From positions 62,001-126,000 of the forward strand of contig NZ_JOFL01000007.1 of assembly GCF_000719265.1 (NCBI RefSeq): a stretch of DNA of 64,000 nucleotides, read 5' to 3'. Origin of the DNA: Streptomyces roseoverticillatus. GTDB taxonomy: Bacteria; Actinomycetota; Actinomycetes; Streptomycetales; Streptomycetaceae. A program made the position numbers and the translations under genes. Positions 51,187-59,944 of this stretch are shown in pieces. The notes beneath the pieces were generated by a model. The model was not told the DNA's origin. It saw nothing but the letters and a program-made list of their open reading frames with translations, and did no database searches. Position 1 is the first letter of the stretch. Each line of letters begins with the position of its first letter.

Positions 51187-52226
51187 CGCGACGAGACCTC
51201 CGGCTGCTGCCAGACGGACTCCTCCGTGACCGGGCGCCGCTCCAGCAGGGGCTCCCACCAGGTGGGATTGGAGCGGTACCAGCGTATGGTCCGGGCCAGG
51301 CCCGCCGCGAACTCGACGGTGGGCCGCCAGCCGAGCGTCCGCCTGATCAGGGTGGAGTCCAGCAGGTAGCGGCGGTCGTGGCCCGGCCGGTCCGCCACCG
51401 TGGTCTGCAGGGAGGCGGGCAGCCCGAGTTCCGCGAGCACCGCGTCGGCGATGTCCTGCACGCTCGCTTCCACCCCGCTGCCGACGTGGTAGGTGCGCCC
51501 CGGCTCCCCGCCCGTCAGCACGGCGTCGATCGCGCGGCAGTGGTCGTCCACATGGATCCACTCCCGCCGGTGGTCCCGGGAGGCGTACACCGGCAGCGGC
51601 CTGCCGAGCAGCGCGTTGGTGACGAACAGCGGAATCACCTTCTCCGGGAACTGGTAGGGCCCGTAGTTGTTGGCGCAGTTGGTGAGGGTGACGGGCAGGC
51701 CGAAGGTCTCGTGGTAGGCGCGCACCGCGTGGTCGGCCCCGGCCTTGCTGGCGTTGTACGGGGTGCGGGGCCGGTAGGCGCGGTCCTCACGGAAGGCGTC
51801 GGGGCTGTCGAGCGCCAGGTCCCCGTACACCTCGCAGGTCGAGATGTGGTGGAAGCGCTCGACGCCGGCCCGCAGGGACGCCTCCAGGAGCGCCTGGGTG
51901 CCCAGGACGTTGGTGCGGAAGAACCGTGCGGGGTCGAGGACGGCGAGGCTGTTGTGGGATTCGGCGGCGAAGTTCACCACCACCTCGACCCGGTGCTCGC
52001 GCAGGACCCGTGACATCCGGGCGCCGTCGGCGATGTCGGCGTGCACGAAGACGATCTCGTCCCGTACGGTCGCGAGGTTCTCCTCGTTGCCGGCGTAGGT
52101 GAGGGCGTCCAGGGCGATGACGGTGTCGCCGGGGTGCGCGGCGCGCCAGTAGTGGACGAAGTTGGCGCCGATGAATCCGGCGGCGCCGGTGACGAGCACG
52201 GTGCGGGACGGGGCGGCACGGTGCAT
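51183..52226 (-). CDS. rmlB: dTDP-glucose 4,6-dehydratase
   Basis: A 347-residue extended SDR: VLVTGAAGFIGANFVHYW (residues 10-27), FAAESHN (usual AAESHVDRS; here ESHNSL), the active-site Thr in ISTCEVYGD, YNASKAGADHAV with Tyr-x-x-x-Lys, and NNYGPYQFPEKVIPLF. It makes dTDP-4-keto-6-deoxyglucose, the branch point for the sugar. The V-D to N-S change in the AAESHVD block is a small departure from the family. Confidence 0.95.
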   Translation of the reverse strand: MHRAAPSRTVLVTGAAGFIGANFVHYWRAAHPGDTVIALDALTYAGNEENLATVRDEIVFVHADIADGARMSRVLREHRVEVVVNFAAESHNSLAVLDPARFFRTNVLGTQALLEASLRAGVERFHHISTCEVYGDLALDSPDAFREDRAYRPRTPYNASKAGADHAVRAYHETFGLPVTLTNCANNYGPYQFPEKVIPLFVTNALLGRPLPVYASRDHRREWIHVDDHCRAIDAVLTGGEPGRTYHVGSGVEASVQDIADAVLAELGLPASLQTTVADRPGHDRRYLLDSTLIRRTLGWRPTVEFAAGLARTIRWYRSNPTWWEPLLERRPVTEESVWQQPEVSSR

Positions 52227-52278
52227 CGAAGGGCCCCTTTCTCTCAGGTTCTCTCGGGCTTTCTTGGGCTTTCTCGCG

Positions 52279-52527
52279 CTACGGCGCGGGCCACCGCAGG
52301 TCCCGGCCGAGCTGGTCGAACAGCTGCCGTTCGGCCGGCGACGCCTGGGCGCCGGGGTCGAGTCGCTCGGGAGAGCCCGGCGGGGGCTCGGCCAGGGTGC
52401 TGTCGTCGTAGGGCGGCCACGGGGGCTGGACGACGTACAGCGATCCCAGGACGCGAAGCCCGTCGCACAGGCTCAGTCCCAGCGCACGCGCCAGGCGGCG
52501 CAGTGCCCGCTTCCTCTCGGGCCGCAT
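52279..52527 (-). CDS. Small protein of aromatic polyketide clusters, unknown function
   Basis: An 82-residue protein: a basic helix (MRPERKRALRRLARALGLSLCDGLRVLGSLYVV), a Pro-rich linker, then SPAERQLFDQLGRDLRW. It resembles short proteins often annotated DUF6059 in Streptomyces. It sits in the core operon, 10 bases after the first ABM gene. No clear ribosome site is seen, so expression may depend on coupling. Confidence 0.55.
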   Translation of the reverse strand: MRPERKRALRRLARALGLSLCDGLRVLGSLYVVQPPWPPYDDSTLAEPPPGSPERLDPGAQASPAERQLFDQLGRDLRWPAP

Positions 52528-52537
52528 GGAGCGCGGG

Positions 52538-52882
52538 TCAGGGCCGGCCGGGGGCGAAGGACGAGAGGACCTCGTAGATCCCGTAGTGCCGGCTGCCGCT
52601 CTCGCGGTCCTGGTACCGGCGCAGCGGGGAGGTCTGCGCGCGGTGCGCGGCCCCCTGCTCCCAGGCGTTGAAGGACGCGGTGTCCTTCCAGTGGCTCAGG
52701 ACCGCCAGGGTGCGGTCCTCGCCGTCGAGGGTGGAGCCGAGCAGTTCGCTGCGGAGCAGGCCGGGCACCCCGGCCAGGTCCTCGTTGATGCTGCGGAAGG
52801 CGGCCTCGACCGGGGCGGTGCCCTGCTCGGGGGCCCTGCAGTAGACGATCACACGGACCTCGCCGTTCATGCCGCCGGTCAT
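52538..52882 (-). CDS. ABM-domain monooxygenase (first)
   Basis: A 114-residue cofactor-free antibiotic biosynthesis monooxygenase fold: VRVIVYCRAPEQGTAPVEAAFRSINEDLAGVPGLLRSELLGSTLDGEDRTLAVLSHWKDTASFNAWEQG. These small ferredoxin-like enzymes oxidise anthrones to quinones. Twin ABM genes after the ketoreductase are characteristic of pentangular and rubromycin-type clusters. It overlaps the second ABM gene by 4 bases. Confidence 0.85.
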   Translation of the reverse strand: MTGGMNGEVRVIVYCRAPEQGTAPVEAAFRSINEDLAGVPGLLRSELLGSTLDGEDRTLAVLSHWKDTASFNAWEQGAAHRAQTSPLRRYQDRESGSRHYGIYEVLSSFAPGRP

Positions 52883-53208
52883 GCCACCGCTCCGGCCGCG
52901 GGGAGGTGGTGGACGACCTGCATGGTGGCCATCGAGCCTCCGGACCGGTAGGGGTGGAGCCGCTCGCGGTGTTTGACGTGCTGCTCGCTGTGCTCGAAGG
53001 CACGGAACCCGGCCTCGTCGGTCCAGTCGCTGATGATGAAGTAGAGGTGGTCCTCGTCGGTCGAGCGCAGCAGCCACTGCCCGAGGTTGGCGGGGTCCCC
53101 GGTCACGGCGGTGCCGATCTCCAGCCAGGTCCGCTCGAAGTCCGCGGCCATGCCGGGGCGGGTCTCCACGCGCAGCAGGACCCGGAAGACGGTCTCGGGG
53201 TGCGCCAT
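52879..53208 (-). CDS. ABM-domain monooxygenase (second)
   Basis: A 109-residue ABM protein: VFRVLLRVETRPGMAADFERTWLEIGTAVTGDPANLGQWLLRSTDEDHLYFIISDWTDEAGFRAFEHSEQH. Related to, but clearly different from, its neighbour, suggesting distinct ring positions or a heteromer. It starts 1 base after the stop of the ketoreductase. Confidence 0.85.
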   Translation of the reverse strand: MAHPETVFRVLLRVETRPGMAADFERTWLEIGTAVTGDPANLGQWLLRSTDEDHLYFIISDWTDEAGFRAFEHSEQHVKHRERLHPYRSGGSMATMQVVHHLPAAGAVA

Positions 53209-53209
53209 G

Positions 53210-53959
53210 TCAGATTCCTCCGTCGACGTGGATGATCTCGCCGGTCAGGTACGCCGACGCGGGGCTTGCGAGGAAGGTGACCACCGACGCGACCTCGGCC
53301 GGCAGGCCGAGCCGGCCCAGGGCGGTCATGTGGCGGTAGCGCTGCTGGAGCGCCTCGTACTCCTGCGGTTCGAGCCTGGCCGCCTCTTCGGTCTCGATCA
53401 CGCCGGGCGCGACGACGTTGACGCGGACGCCCCGGGGGCCCAGTTCCTTGGCGAGCGACCTGCTCAGCCCGATCACGCCGGCCTTGCTCGCGGTGTAGTG
53501 GGCGCGCAGGGGCAGTCCTACGGTGGCGACGCGGGAGCCGATGTTGACGATCGAGGCGGTCTCCGCGAGCAGCGGCAGCGCCTTCTGGACGACCAGGAAC
53601 GGGGCGGTGAGGTTGGCGGCGATGATCCGCTGCCACTCGGCCAGGGGCAGTTCGGCGAAGGGCACGTGGGAGATGACCCCGGCGTTGTTGACCACGGTGT
53701 CGAGCGTGCCGAACCGGCTCTTGCAGACGTCCAGCAGCCGGTCGACGTCGTCGGGGTCGCCCACGTCGGCCTTGACCAGGTGGTGGTCGCCGGGGAGTTC
53801 CTTCAGCTCACGGGCGAGGCTGTGGGCCTCCTCGGAGTCCTGCCGGTGGCAGGTGATGACGTCGGCGCCCGCGGCGGCCAGGGCCAGGACCACGGCGCGG
53901 CCGATGCCGCGGGTGCCGCCGGTGACGAGCGCGTGCTGCCCGTCCAGTGACAGGTTCAT
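53210..53959 (-). CDS. Polyketide ketoreductase (SDR, second copy)
   Basis: A 249-residue SDR: VTGGTRGIGRAV (about residues 11-22), NNAGV, catalytic Ser in NIGSRV, and HYTASKAG with Tyr-x-x-x-Lys. It lies between the DUF1772 and ABM genes in the core operon, the usual place of the ring ketoreductase in pentangular clusters. About half identical by eye to the first copy at 31976. GGAGAGAAG directly precedes the ATG. Confidence 0.92.
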   Translation of the reverse strand: MNLSLDGQHALVTGGTRGIGRAVVLALAAAGADVITCHRQDSEEAHSLARELKELPGDHHLVKADVGDPDDVDRLLDVCKSRFGTLDTVVNNAGVISHVPFAELPLAEWQRIIAANLTAPFLVVQKALPLLAETASIVNIGSRVATVGLPLRAHYTASKAGVIGLSRSLAKELGPRGVRVNVVAPGVIETEEAARLEPQEYEALQQRYRHMTALGRLGLPAEVASVVTFLASPASAYLTGEIIHVDGGI

Positions 53960-53979
53960 CTTCTCTCCGTTCGGGTGGG

Positions 53980-54438
53980 TCACAGGGCGAGTGCCGCTGC
54001 GGTTGCGTTGGCCAGGAGCGCGGTGACCGCGAGCCCGGTCCTGACGAGGTTCCAGTTGCGCCAGCGCGCCCGGGGGTCGACCCGCTCCCAGTCGGGCGGG
54101 ACGACGCCCGGCTCCAGGGAGCCGACCCACTTGTTGATGGGCACGTTCTTGGCGAGCGAGACGACGATCGCGCCGAGGAGCAGGGCGGCCGCGACGCCCG
54201 CGGGCACCCGCGTCGCGTCGCGGGACAGGGCCGCGAGGGCGGTGTCGGTGAGCATCGCGGTGACCATGCAGATCGGCATGAACGGGTCGAAGCGGGTGAC
54301 CAGGAACTGGTGGACGGGGACGTAGCGGTCGGCGGGGAGGCTGAGCAGCAGCGGGGCGCCTCCCAGCGAGGCGATCATCAGGCCGCCCGCCGCCATGCCG
54401 CTGCCGATCAGGGCGAGGGGCAGGAGGATCTGCGTCAT
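53980..54438 (-). CDS. DUF1772 (anthrone-oxygenase-like) membrane protein
   Basis: A 152-residue protein with four predicted membrane helices (LLPLALIGSGMAAGGLMIA; MPICMVTAMLTDTALAAL; VAAALLLGAIVVSLAKNVPINKWV; LVRTGLAVTALLANATAAALAL). The block AKNVPINKWVGSL is typical of DUF1772. Relatives in aromatic polyketide clusters are tied to anthrone oxidation. It overlaps the aromatase gene by 4 bases. Confidence 0.8.
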   Translation of the reverse strand: MTQILLPLALIGSGMAAGGLMIASLGGAPLLLSLPADRYVPVHQFLVTRFDPFMPICMVTAMLTDTALAALSRDATRVPAGVAAALLLGAIVVSLAKNVPINKWVGSLEPGVVPPDWERVDPRARWRNWNLVRTGLAVTALLANATAAALAL

Positions 54439-54908
54439 CGGTCCGGGCCGTCCGACCGGCCGGCCGCCTGCTCCACGAGCTTCTTGATCCGGGCCATCTG
54501 GACCTTGGTGCCGGCGTTCAGGTGGGCGGTCATCGCTTCGTCGTCGAAGGGCAGCCCGGGCCGTACGCGGAACTCCTGGACCCAGCGCATCTCCACGCCG
54601 CCGCCGGTCTCGCGGTAGTCCCAGGAGATGTTCATGAACTCGAACGGGCCCGGCTCCAGCCGGTGCGCGCGCACGCTCCGGGTGGCGGCGTCGGCCTTGC
54701 GCTGCGAGACCCAGCTCCAGACCTTGCCGTCCTCGTCGGGGAACATCGTCAGCCGGAAGCGGACGGTCCCGTCGGGCGAGGTGCCGAGGATCTCGGCCTC
54801 CGCGTACTCGTCGAAGAGCGACGGCCACGACGCGACGTCGTTGGTCATCCGCCACACCAGGTCCATGGGCGCGTCGATGACCACGGAGTTCTCCGTCTTC
54901 GCCACCAT
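54435..54908 (-). CDS. Aromatase/cyclase (SRPBCC, TcmN-type single domain)
   Basis: A 157-residue START-fold protein: TENSVVIDAPMDLVWRMTNDVASWPSLFDEYAEAEILG, then EFMNISWDYRETGGGVEMRWVQEFRVRPGLP. It matches the N-terminal domain of TcmN and the WhiE/BexL single-domain aromatases that fold and aromatise the first ring(s) of long poly-beta-ketones. It follows the ACP gene by 2 bases. Confidence 0.92.
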   Translation of the reverse strand: MVAKTENSVVIDAPMDLVWRMTNDVASWPSLFDEYAEAEILGTSPDGTVRFRLTMFPDEDGKVWSWVSQRKADAATRSVRAHRLEPGPFEFMNISWDYRETGGGVEMRWVQEFRVRPGLPFDDEAMTAHLNAGTKVQMARIKKLVEQAAGRSDGPDR

Positions 54909-54910
54909 GG

Positions 54911-55168
54911 TCAGGCCACCTCCGCGAGGTGCCGGCCGACGTACTCCAGAACGGCGCGGGGGGTCGTCAGGCGTTCGACGAGCTCGTCCGGGACGTGGAC
55001 CCCCAGCTGCTGCTCGATGCGGGCCGCGATCTCCAGCATGGCGAGGGAGTCGTATCCGAGGCTGCTGAAGGGGATGTCCAGGATCGGCACGTCGAGGTCC
55101 ACGGAATCGTCGACGCCTGCGCCCTCCCTCAGCATCGTCCTGAGGTCGTCGAGGGTGAATGTGCTCAC
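54911..55168 (-). CDS. Acyl carrier protein 1 (minimal PKS)
   Basis: An 85-residue ACP with the phosphopantetheine Ser41 in SSLGYDSLAMLEIAARIEQQLG, the classic aromatic-PKS form (GYDSL). It carries the growing chain between KS-alpha/KS-beta and the cyclases. GTG start with GGAGGAAC upstream; 50 bases after KS-beta. Confidence 0.96.
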   Translation of the reverse strand: MSTFTLDDLRTMLREGAGVDDSVDLDVPILDIPFSSLGYDSLAMLEIAARIEQQLGVHVPDELVERLTTPRAVLEYVGRHLAEVA

Positions 55169-55218
55169 GGTCGTTCCTCCGTCTCCACGGGGGTGGTCGT
55201 GTCGGTTGTGCGTGCGCT

Positions 55219-56472
55219 TCAGCGGGCCCGGCGCACCACGGTCACGGCGTTGAAGCCGCCGTGCCCGCGGGCGACGACCATGGCGGTGCGCAGGGGCAGC
55301 TCGCGCGGCTGGTCCAGGACCAGGTCTAGGCCGTGCCCGGGGGCCGGGCCGGTGACGTGGACGGTGGGCGGCACGACCTGGTCGCGCAGCGCCAGCAGGG
55401 CGCCGGCCGCATCGAGGGCTCCGGCGCCCGCGTAGAGCCTGCCGGTCATGGTCTTGGGCACCGTGACGGGCACGCCCCGCGGCCCGAAGACCTCGGCGAG
55501 CGCCCGCGCCTCCTGGCGGTCGAGCTCCGCGGTGCCGTGCCCGTCGGCGAAGACGACGCCGATCTCCTCGGGCCGCAGCCGTGCGTCGTCGAGGGCCGCG
55601 CGGATGCAGCGGGCGAGCGCGGGGGGCCGCGTGGAGCCGGGGCGGGGGTCGAACGCGGCGGCGTAGCCGGCGAGTTCCCCGTACGGGTCGCTGATGCCGC
55701 GCTCACGCGCCGTCGTGCCGTTCTCCATCACCAGGATCGCGCCGCCCTCGCCGGGGACGAAGCCCGATGCCGCGGCGTCGAAGGGCAGGTAGGCCCGCGC
55801 CGGGTCGGTGACGGTGGTGAGGTGCCCGGTCGGCAGCTGGGACACGTACCCGGCCGGAGAGAGCGAGGAGTCCGTCCCGCCGGTGACGGCCAGCCGGGCG
55901 CCGCCGCGCACCACCCGCCGGGCCTGGCCCAGCGCGTCCAGTCCGCCCGCCTGCTCGCTGACCACGACGCCGCACGGTCCGCGCATCTCGTGGCCGATGG
56001 AGATCTGGCCGGTGGTCGCGGCGTAGAACCAGGCGATGGACATGTACGGGCTGACGTCCCTGGGGCCGCCGCGCCAGAGCTTCTGCAGCTCCCGCTGGCC
56101 GAACTCGGCGCCTCCGGAGGCGTTCGCGGTGATCACCGCCCGCTCGTACTCCGGTATCCGCGTCAGGTCCACCGCGGCGTCGTCCAGGGCCATCGCGGTG
56201 GCGGCCAGCGCGAAGTGGCTCATCTTGGAGGTCTCGACGACGATCCGGGGCGAGAGGTACGCGCCGGCGTCGAAGTCCCTGACCTCTCCCGCGAGCTGTG
56301 CGGGATAGGAGCGTGCGTCGAAGCCGCTGACGAAGTCGATCCCGCTCTTGCCCGCCAGGGTGGCGGACCACCACTCCTCGGTACCGAGCCCGTTGGGGGC
56401 GGTGACCCCGATCCCGGTGAAGACGGCGGCGGGTGCGCCGGCGGAGTCCTCCGTCCTGTGCGCGTCGCTCAT
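55219..56472 (-). CDS. Ketosynthase beta / chain length factor
   Basis: A 417-residue KS fold with the active Cys replaced by Gln174 ([12 protein letters not shown]), the mark of chain length factors. Typical blocks: [48 protein letters not shown]. It sets chain length with KS-alpha and can supply acetate by decarboxylation. The gene overlaps KS-alpha by 4 bases, as in nearly all type II clusters. Confidence 0.97.
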   Translation of the reverse strand: MSDAHRTEDSAGAPAAVFTGIGVTAPNGLGTEEWWSATLAGKSGIDFVSGFDARSYPAQLAGEVRDFDAGAYLSPRIVVETSKMSHFALAATAMALDDAAVDLTRIPEYERAVITANASGGAEFGQRELQKLWRGGPRDVSPYMSIAWFYAATTGQISIGHEMRGPCGVVVSEQAGGLDALGQARRVVRGGARLAVTGGTDSSLSPAGYVSQLPTGHLTTVTDPARAYLPFDAAASGFVPGEGGAILVMENGTTARERGISDPYGELAGYAAAFDPRPGSTRPPALARCIRAALDDARLRPEEIGVVFADGHGTAELDRQEARALAEVFGPRGVPVTVPKTMTGRLYAGAGALDAAGALLALRDQVVPPTVHVTGPAPGHGLDLVLDQPRELPLRTAMVVARGHGGFNAVTVVRRAR

Positions 56473-57740
56473 GCCGCCGCCTCTCCCGGGGCGGCCACCA
56501 CGATGGCGCTCTGGAAGCCGCCGAACCCGCTGCCGACCGACAGCGCGGCGCGTACCTTCTGCTCGCGCGCGGTCAGCGGCACGTAGTCCAGGTCGCATTC
56601 GGGGTCGCGCTCGTGCAGGTTGGCGGTGGGCGGGACGGCGCCGCGTTCGACGGCCAGGGCGCAGGCGGCCACTTCTATGGAGCCGATGGCCCCCAGCGAG
56701 TGGCCGACCATCGACTTGATGGAGCTCATCGGCAGCTCGAACGCCCGGTTGCCCAGGCTCGTCTTGACCGCCGCGGTCTCGTGGCGGTCGTTCTGCTTGG
56801 TGCCCGAGCCGTGGGCGTTGACGTAGTCGAGGTCCTGGGGGCCGAGCTCGGCCTGGTCCATGGCCGCGGTGATGGCCTCCGCCATCTCGCGGCCGTCCGG
56901 GCGCAGGCCCGTCATGTGGAAGGCGTTGGCGCGGGTGGCGTAGCCGAGGATGCGCGCGTACACGCGGGCGCCCCGGCGACGGGCCCGGCCGGTGTCCTCC
57001 AGGACGAACATCGCGGCGCCCTCGCCCAGCACGAGCCCCCGGCGGCTGCGGTCGAAGGGACGGCAGGCCTGCTGCGGGTCGTCGTTGTAGGTGGAGGTGG
57101 CCTTGATCGCGTCGAAGCAGGCCATGGTGATGGGCGAGATCGGCGCGTCGGCCGAACCGGCCACGACGGCGTCGGCGCTGCCCTCGGCCAGGAGGCCGGC
57201 GGCGTACCCGAGGGCGTCGATGCCCGAGGTGCAGCCGGAGGAGACCACCGACACCGGCCCTTCGGCCCCGGCCCGCCAGGCCACCTCGGTCGCGATCGAG
57301 CTGGGCACCAGGTAGTTGTAGAGCTGCGGGACGGCGAAGGTGTGGTCGACGGCCCACTGCCTGCCGTCGTCGCTGAGGACGCGGTACTCCTCTTCCAGCC
57401 CGGTGGTGCAGCCCACCGCGTTGCCGACGGTCACGGCGATCCGCCCGGGATCGGTGCCCCCGGTGTCGAATCCGCTGTCGGCCAGTGCCTCGTCCGTGGC
57501 CACGACGGCGAGCTGGGCGGCACGGTCCATCCGGCGGGCCTGCTGCGGCGTGAGCCCGTGGGCGGCCGGGTCGAAGTCGATCTCGGCCGCCACCTGGCAG
57601 CGGTAGCCCGCCGGGTCGAAGTGGGTGACCCGGCGCGTGGCCGTGCGGCCGGAGACGATGCAGTCCCAGAACGCCTCCCGGCCCGCGCCGCCGGGGGCCA
57701 TGACGCCGATGCCGGTGATGGCGACGTCCATCGTTCTCAT
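56469..57740 (-). CDS. Ketosynthase alpha
   Basis: A 423-residue condensing enzyme with the full catalytic set: Cys170 ([12 protein letters not shown]), His310 ([11 protein letters not shown]), Lys342 and His346 ([12 protein letters not shown]). It elongates the poly-beta-ketone with malonyl-[17 protein letters not shown] and [18 protein letters not shown] are typical of the aromatic class. Overlaps the cupin cyclase and KS-beta genes. Confidence 0.98.
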   Translation of the reverse strand: MRTMDVAITGIGVMAPGGAGREAFWDCIVSGRTATRRVTHFDPAGYRCQVAAEIDFDPAAHGLTPQQARRMDRAAQLAVVATDEALADSGFDTGGTDPGRIAVTVGNAVGCTTGLEEEYRVLSDDGRQWAVDHTFAVPQLYNYLVPSSIATEVAWRAGAEGPVSVVSSGCTSGIDALGYAAGLLAEGSADAVVAGSADAPISPITMACFDAIKATSTYNDDPQQACRPFDRSRRGLVLGEGAAMFVLEDTGRARRRGARVYARILGYATRANAFHMTGLRPDGREMAEAITAAMDQAELGPQDLDYVNAHGSGTKQNDRHETAAVKTSLGNRAFELPMSSIKSMVGHSLGAIGSIEVAACALAVERGAVPPTANLHERDPECDLDYVPLTAREQKVRAALSVGSGFGGFQSAIVVAAPGEAAA

Positions 57741-58273
57741 GAGCCCGCCCCGGGGGTTCCGCCTCCGCCGACTTCGAGCACGGGCTCGTCGCGGGCGCCG
57801 GGCAGGAACTCGGTGTCGACGTGGCCGAGTTCCGGGCGGGGCGCCAGCGGCCCCAGGTGGAAGACGGCCCGTGCCTGCACGGAGCCGGCGTTCACCAGCC
57901 GGTGGCGAACACCGATGGGGACCAGGGCCGAGTCCCCGGGTTCCAGGGTGAGCGTGGTGCCGCCGATGGTGAGGGAGACGATCCCTCGGACCAGGTGGAC
58001 GAACTCCTCGGAGTACGGGTGGTAGTGCTCGCAGACGTGCTCCCCGGGCTCCAGCGTCACCGTGCCCATGAATCCGGAGGTGGCACCGGCCGTCAGCGGG
58101 CTCAGCAGGACGCGGACGTCGCCGCCCCTGCGCCGGTTCGGCTTGATGTCGGTGAAGGCCACCTTGGTCACGTTCGTCACCTGGGTCACTTCGGCTGCCC
58201 GGGGCACGTCGGTCGGCTTGGTTGCCTGGTCCGCCCGCGGCGCCCGGGGCGTCTTGGTCGCGTCGGGGCTCAC
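57737..58273 (-). CDS. Cupin polyketide cyclase (TcmJ/RemF-like)
   Basis: A 178-residue protein. After a low-complexity N terminus (residues 1-35) comes the conserved [60 protein letters not shown], with the cupin metal ligands H-x-H-x6-E, and a second cupin strand set ([18 protein letters not shown]). Cyclases of this type help set the ring pattern of tetracenomycin and pentangular compounds. GTG start overlaps the TcmI-type gene by 4 bases. Confidence 0.9.
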   Translation of the reverse strand: MSPDATKTPRAPRADQATKPTDVPRAAEVTQVTNVTKVAFTDIKPNRRRGGDVRVLLSPLTAGATSGFMGTVTLEPGEHVCEHYHPYSEEFVHLVRGIVSLTIGGTTLTLEPGDSALVPIGVRHRLVNAGSVQARAVFHLGPLAPRPELGHVDTEFLPGARDEPVLEVGGGGTPGAGS

Positions 58274-58593
58274 CGCCGGTTCTCCCAGGTGTAGAACGGG
58301 CTGGCCATGGCGTCCTTCGGCTCGCTCCACGCGGGGTCGTACGGCCGGATGTGCCTGGCGAGCTTCACGTGGATGTCCTCGTAGAGCGGGTGGCTGCGCG
58401 CCCGGTAGAGGTTCGGGGTGATGTCCTCCTCGCCCTCCACGAGGTGGAAGTACAGATCGTGGAAGCGCCACAGCGTCCGCCGGGACACTCCGATCCTGTG
58501 CGGCAGGTCGGAAGCGTCCGATTCCGCGAAGATCTTCGCGACGGAGTCCGCCTCCGCAGGATCCATCCGGGCGACGATCAGGTTCTGATACAC
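58270..58593 (-). CDS. TcmI family polyketide cyclase
   Basis: A 107-residue ferredoxin-like cyclase: [56 protein letters not shown], ending [13 protein letters not shown], a near-textbook TcmI/WhiE-VII sequence. It closes later rings of the aromatic core. GTG at 58593 with GGAGGAATC just upstream is the first codon of the core operon, which runs to 45160 with mostly overlapping genes. Confidence 0.95.
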   Translation of the reverse strand: MYQNLIVARMDPAEADSVAKIFAESDASDLPHRIGVSRRTLWRFHDLYFHLVEGEEDITPNLYRARSHPLYEDIHVKLARHIRPYDPAWSEPKDAMASPFYTWENRR

Positions 58594-58652
58594 GATTCCT
58601 CCGAACGTCCAGCACCTGTGAGGTGGCCTGTGGCCCCCACCGTGGTCCGCTC

Positions 58653-58681
58653 CGCTGGACGCGGGCTGGCGATCAGCTGGA
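58653..58681 (-). promoter_or_regulatory. SARP-type operator D (core PKS operon)
   Basis: On the minus strand: TCCAGCT-GATC-GCCAGCC-CGCG-TCCAGCG. Three heptamers at exactly 11-bp spacing point toward the TcmI/KS operon starting at 58593. A promoter about 8 bp beyond the last heptamer would leave a short leader. This is the clearest site of the set. Confidence 0.65.
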
Positions 58682-58700
58682 GCCCGGGCGAGGGCACCGG

Positions 58701-58718
58701 TCCAGCCGCCCTCCAGAC
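58701..58718 (+). promoter_or_regulatory. SARP-type operator E (acyltransferase operon)
   Basis: TCCAGCC-GCCC-TCCAGAC on the plus strand, 11-bp spacing, 19 bp from operator D and pointing the other way, toward the acyltransferase/P450 operon. Confidence 0.6.
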
Positions 58719-58770
58719 GGCCGAGACCCGCGGCGGCCACGCTCGGGGCGGCGCCCTGATGGGGCGCGTC

Positions 58771-58830
58771 GGGCATCGCCGCGAACAGCCGGGCATCGCA
58801 CCGAAGAGCCGGGCATCGCCTCGAAAAGGG
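58771..58830 (+). repeat. Three 20-bp tandem repeats before the acyltransferase
   Basis: GGGCATCGCCGCGAACAGCC, GGGCATCGCACCGAAGAGCC and GGGCATCGCCTCGAAAAGGG in series. The last one contains the ribosome site (AAAGGGGAG) of the next gene, so the repeat lies in its leader. Confidence 0.9.
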
Positions 58831-58836
58831 GAGCGC

Positions 58837-59841
58837 ATGGACAACACCGGTGTGCCCGGGCCGCGGCCCGTGGCCCTGCTGTTCGCGGGCCAGGGCGCCC
58901 AGCATCCGGGCATGGGACGGCACCTGTACGGCACGGAGCCGCGTTTCACCACGGCCATGGACGAGGTCTTCGCCCTGCTGGGACCGGGCGGGCCGGCGCT
59001 CCGGGCCGACTGGCTCGCCGGGCGCGCGGACGACCTCGACGACGCCGGGCAGGCGCAGCCCCTGCTCTTCGCCCTCGGCTACGCGATGGCGTGTGTGCTC
59101 CGCGGCTGGGGGGTGCGGCCGGCGGCCGTCCTGGGGCACAGCGTCGGCGAAGCCGTCGCGGCGGTCGTCGCAGGTGTGATGTCCCTCCCGGATGCCGTAC
59201 GGCTGCTGACGCTGCGCACCGTGGCCGTGCAACGGACCCCGCCCGGCGGGATGCTGGCCGTGGCCGCTCCTGCCGAGGCGCTGGCGGAGCGGCTTCCGAG
59301 GGGCGTGGTCGTCGGTGCGGTGAACGGCCCGGCCCAGACCCTCCTCTCCGGAGCCGACGGGCCGCTGGCCGAGGCCGAACGCCTGCTGCGGCGGCAGGGC
59401 ATACGGTGCCGGCGGGCTCGTGCGCGGCACGGCTTCCACAGCCCGCTGATGGACGGGGCGGTCGCCTCGACGCTGCCGGCCTTCGCACGCACCCGGTTCC
59501 GCCCTGCCTCGCTGAGGATGTACTCGGCCTGCACCGGGCGGCCGCTGAACGCCGCCGAGGCGACGGACGCGCGCTTCTGGGCGGGGCAGGTGGCCGGGCC
59601 GGTCCTGTTCGGCCCGGCGCTGAACCGGCTCCTCTCGGACGGTGATTTCCTGATGGTGGACGCCGGTCCCGGGCAGAGCCTGCTCAGCCTGGTGCTGCGG
59701 CACCCGGCGGTCACCGCGGGGCGCAGCAGCGCCGTATCCCTCCTGCCGCCGGCGCATGCCGCGCCCGATGCCGCACGCGCGGCACTGCCCGATGCCATCC
59801 GGCGGATCCGGTCGGAGGGCCACCGTTTACGAGTCCAGTGA
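58837..59841 (+). CDS. Acyltransferase (malonyl-CoA:ACP transacylase family)
   Basis: A 334-residue FabD-fold enzyme: LLFAGQGAQHPGMGRHL, nucleophile Ser102 in GHSVGE (usually GHSLGE), His201 in HGFHSPLMD. In type II clusters with KSIII and a second ACP, such a protein (ZhuC-like) clears acetyl starters or loads the extender/starter, helping to keep the special starter unit. It is divergent from the core operon and 103 bases before a P450. Confidence 0.88.
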   Translation: MDNTGVPGPRPVALLFAGQGAQHPGMGRHLYGTEPRFTTAMDEVFALLGPGGPALRADWLAGRADDLDDAGQAQPLLFALGYAMACVLRGWGVRPAAVLGHSVGEAVAAVVAGVMSLPDAVRLLTLRTVAVQRTPPGGMLAVAAPAEALAERLPRGVVVGAVNGPAQTLLSGADGPLAEAERLLRRQGIRCRRARARHGFHSPLMDGAVASTLPAFARTRFRPASLRMYSACTGRPLNAAEATDARFWAGQVAGPVLFGPALNRLLSDGDFLMVDAGPGQSLLSLVLRHPAVTAGRSSAVSLLPPAHAAPDAARAALPDAIRRIRSEGHRLRVQ

Positions 59842-59944
59842 TCGTCCACCACCGGCTGCCACAGTCACCGGTCATCAGGACCCTGCCGGCGTCCGGCCCG
59901 GGCCGGCGGCCCGGGCACCGGAACCCCACCTGGAAGTGAGACGC

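Noticed and set aside
54911..58593. Core PKS considered as a whiE-type spore pigment cluster
   Set aside because: TcmI, cupin and SchA-like parts also occur in spore-pigment loci, but ketoreductase, twin ABM enzymes, deoxysugar genes, glycosyltransferases and P450s argue for a glycosylated diffusible metabolite.
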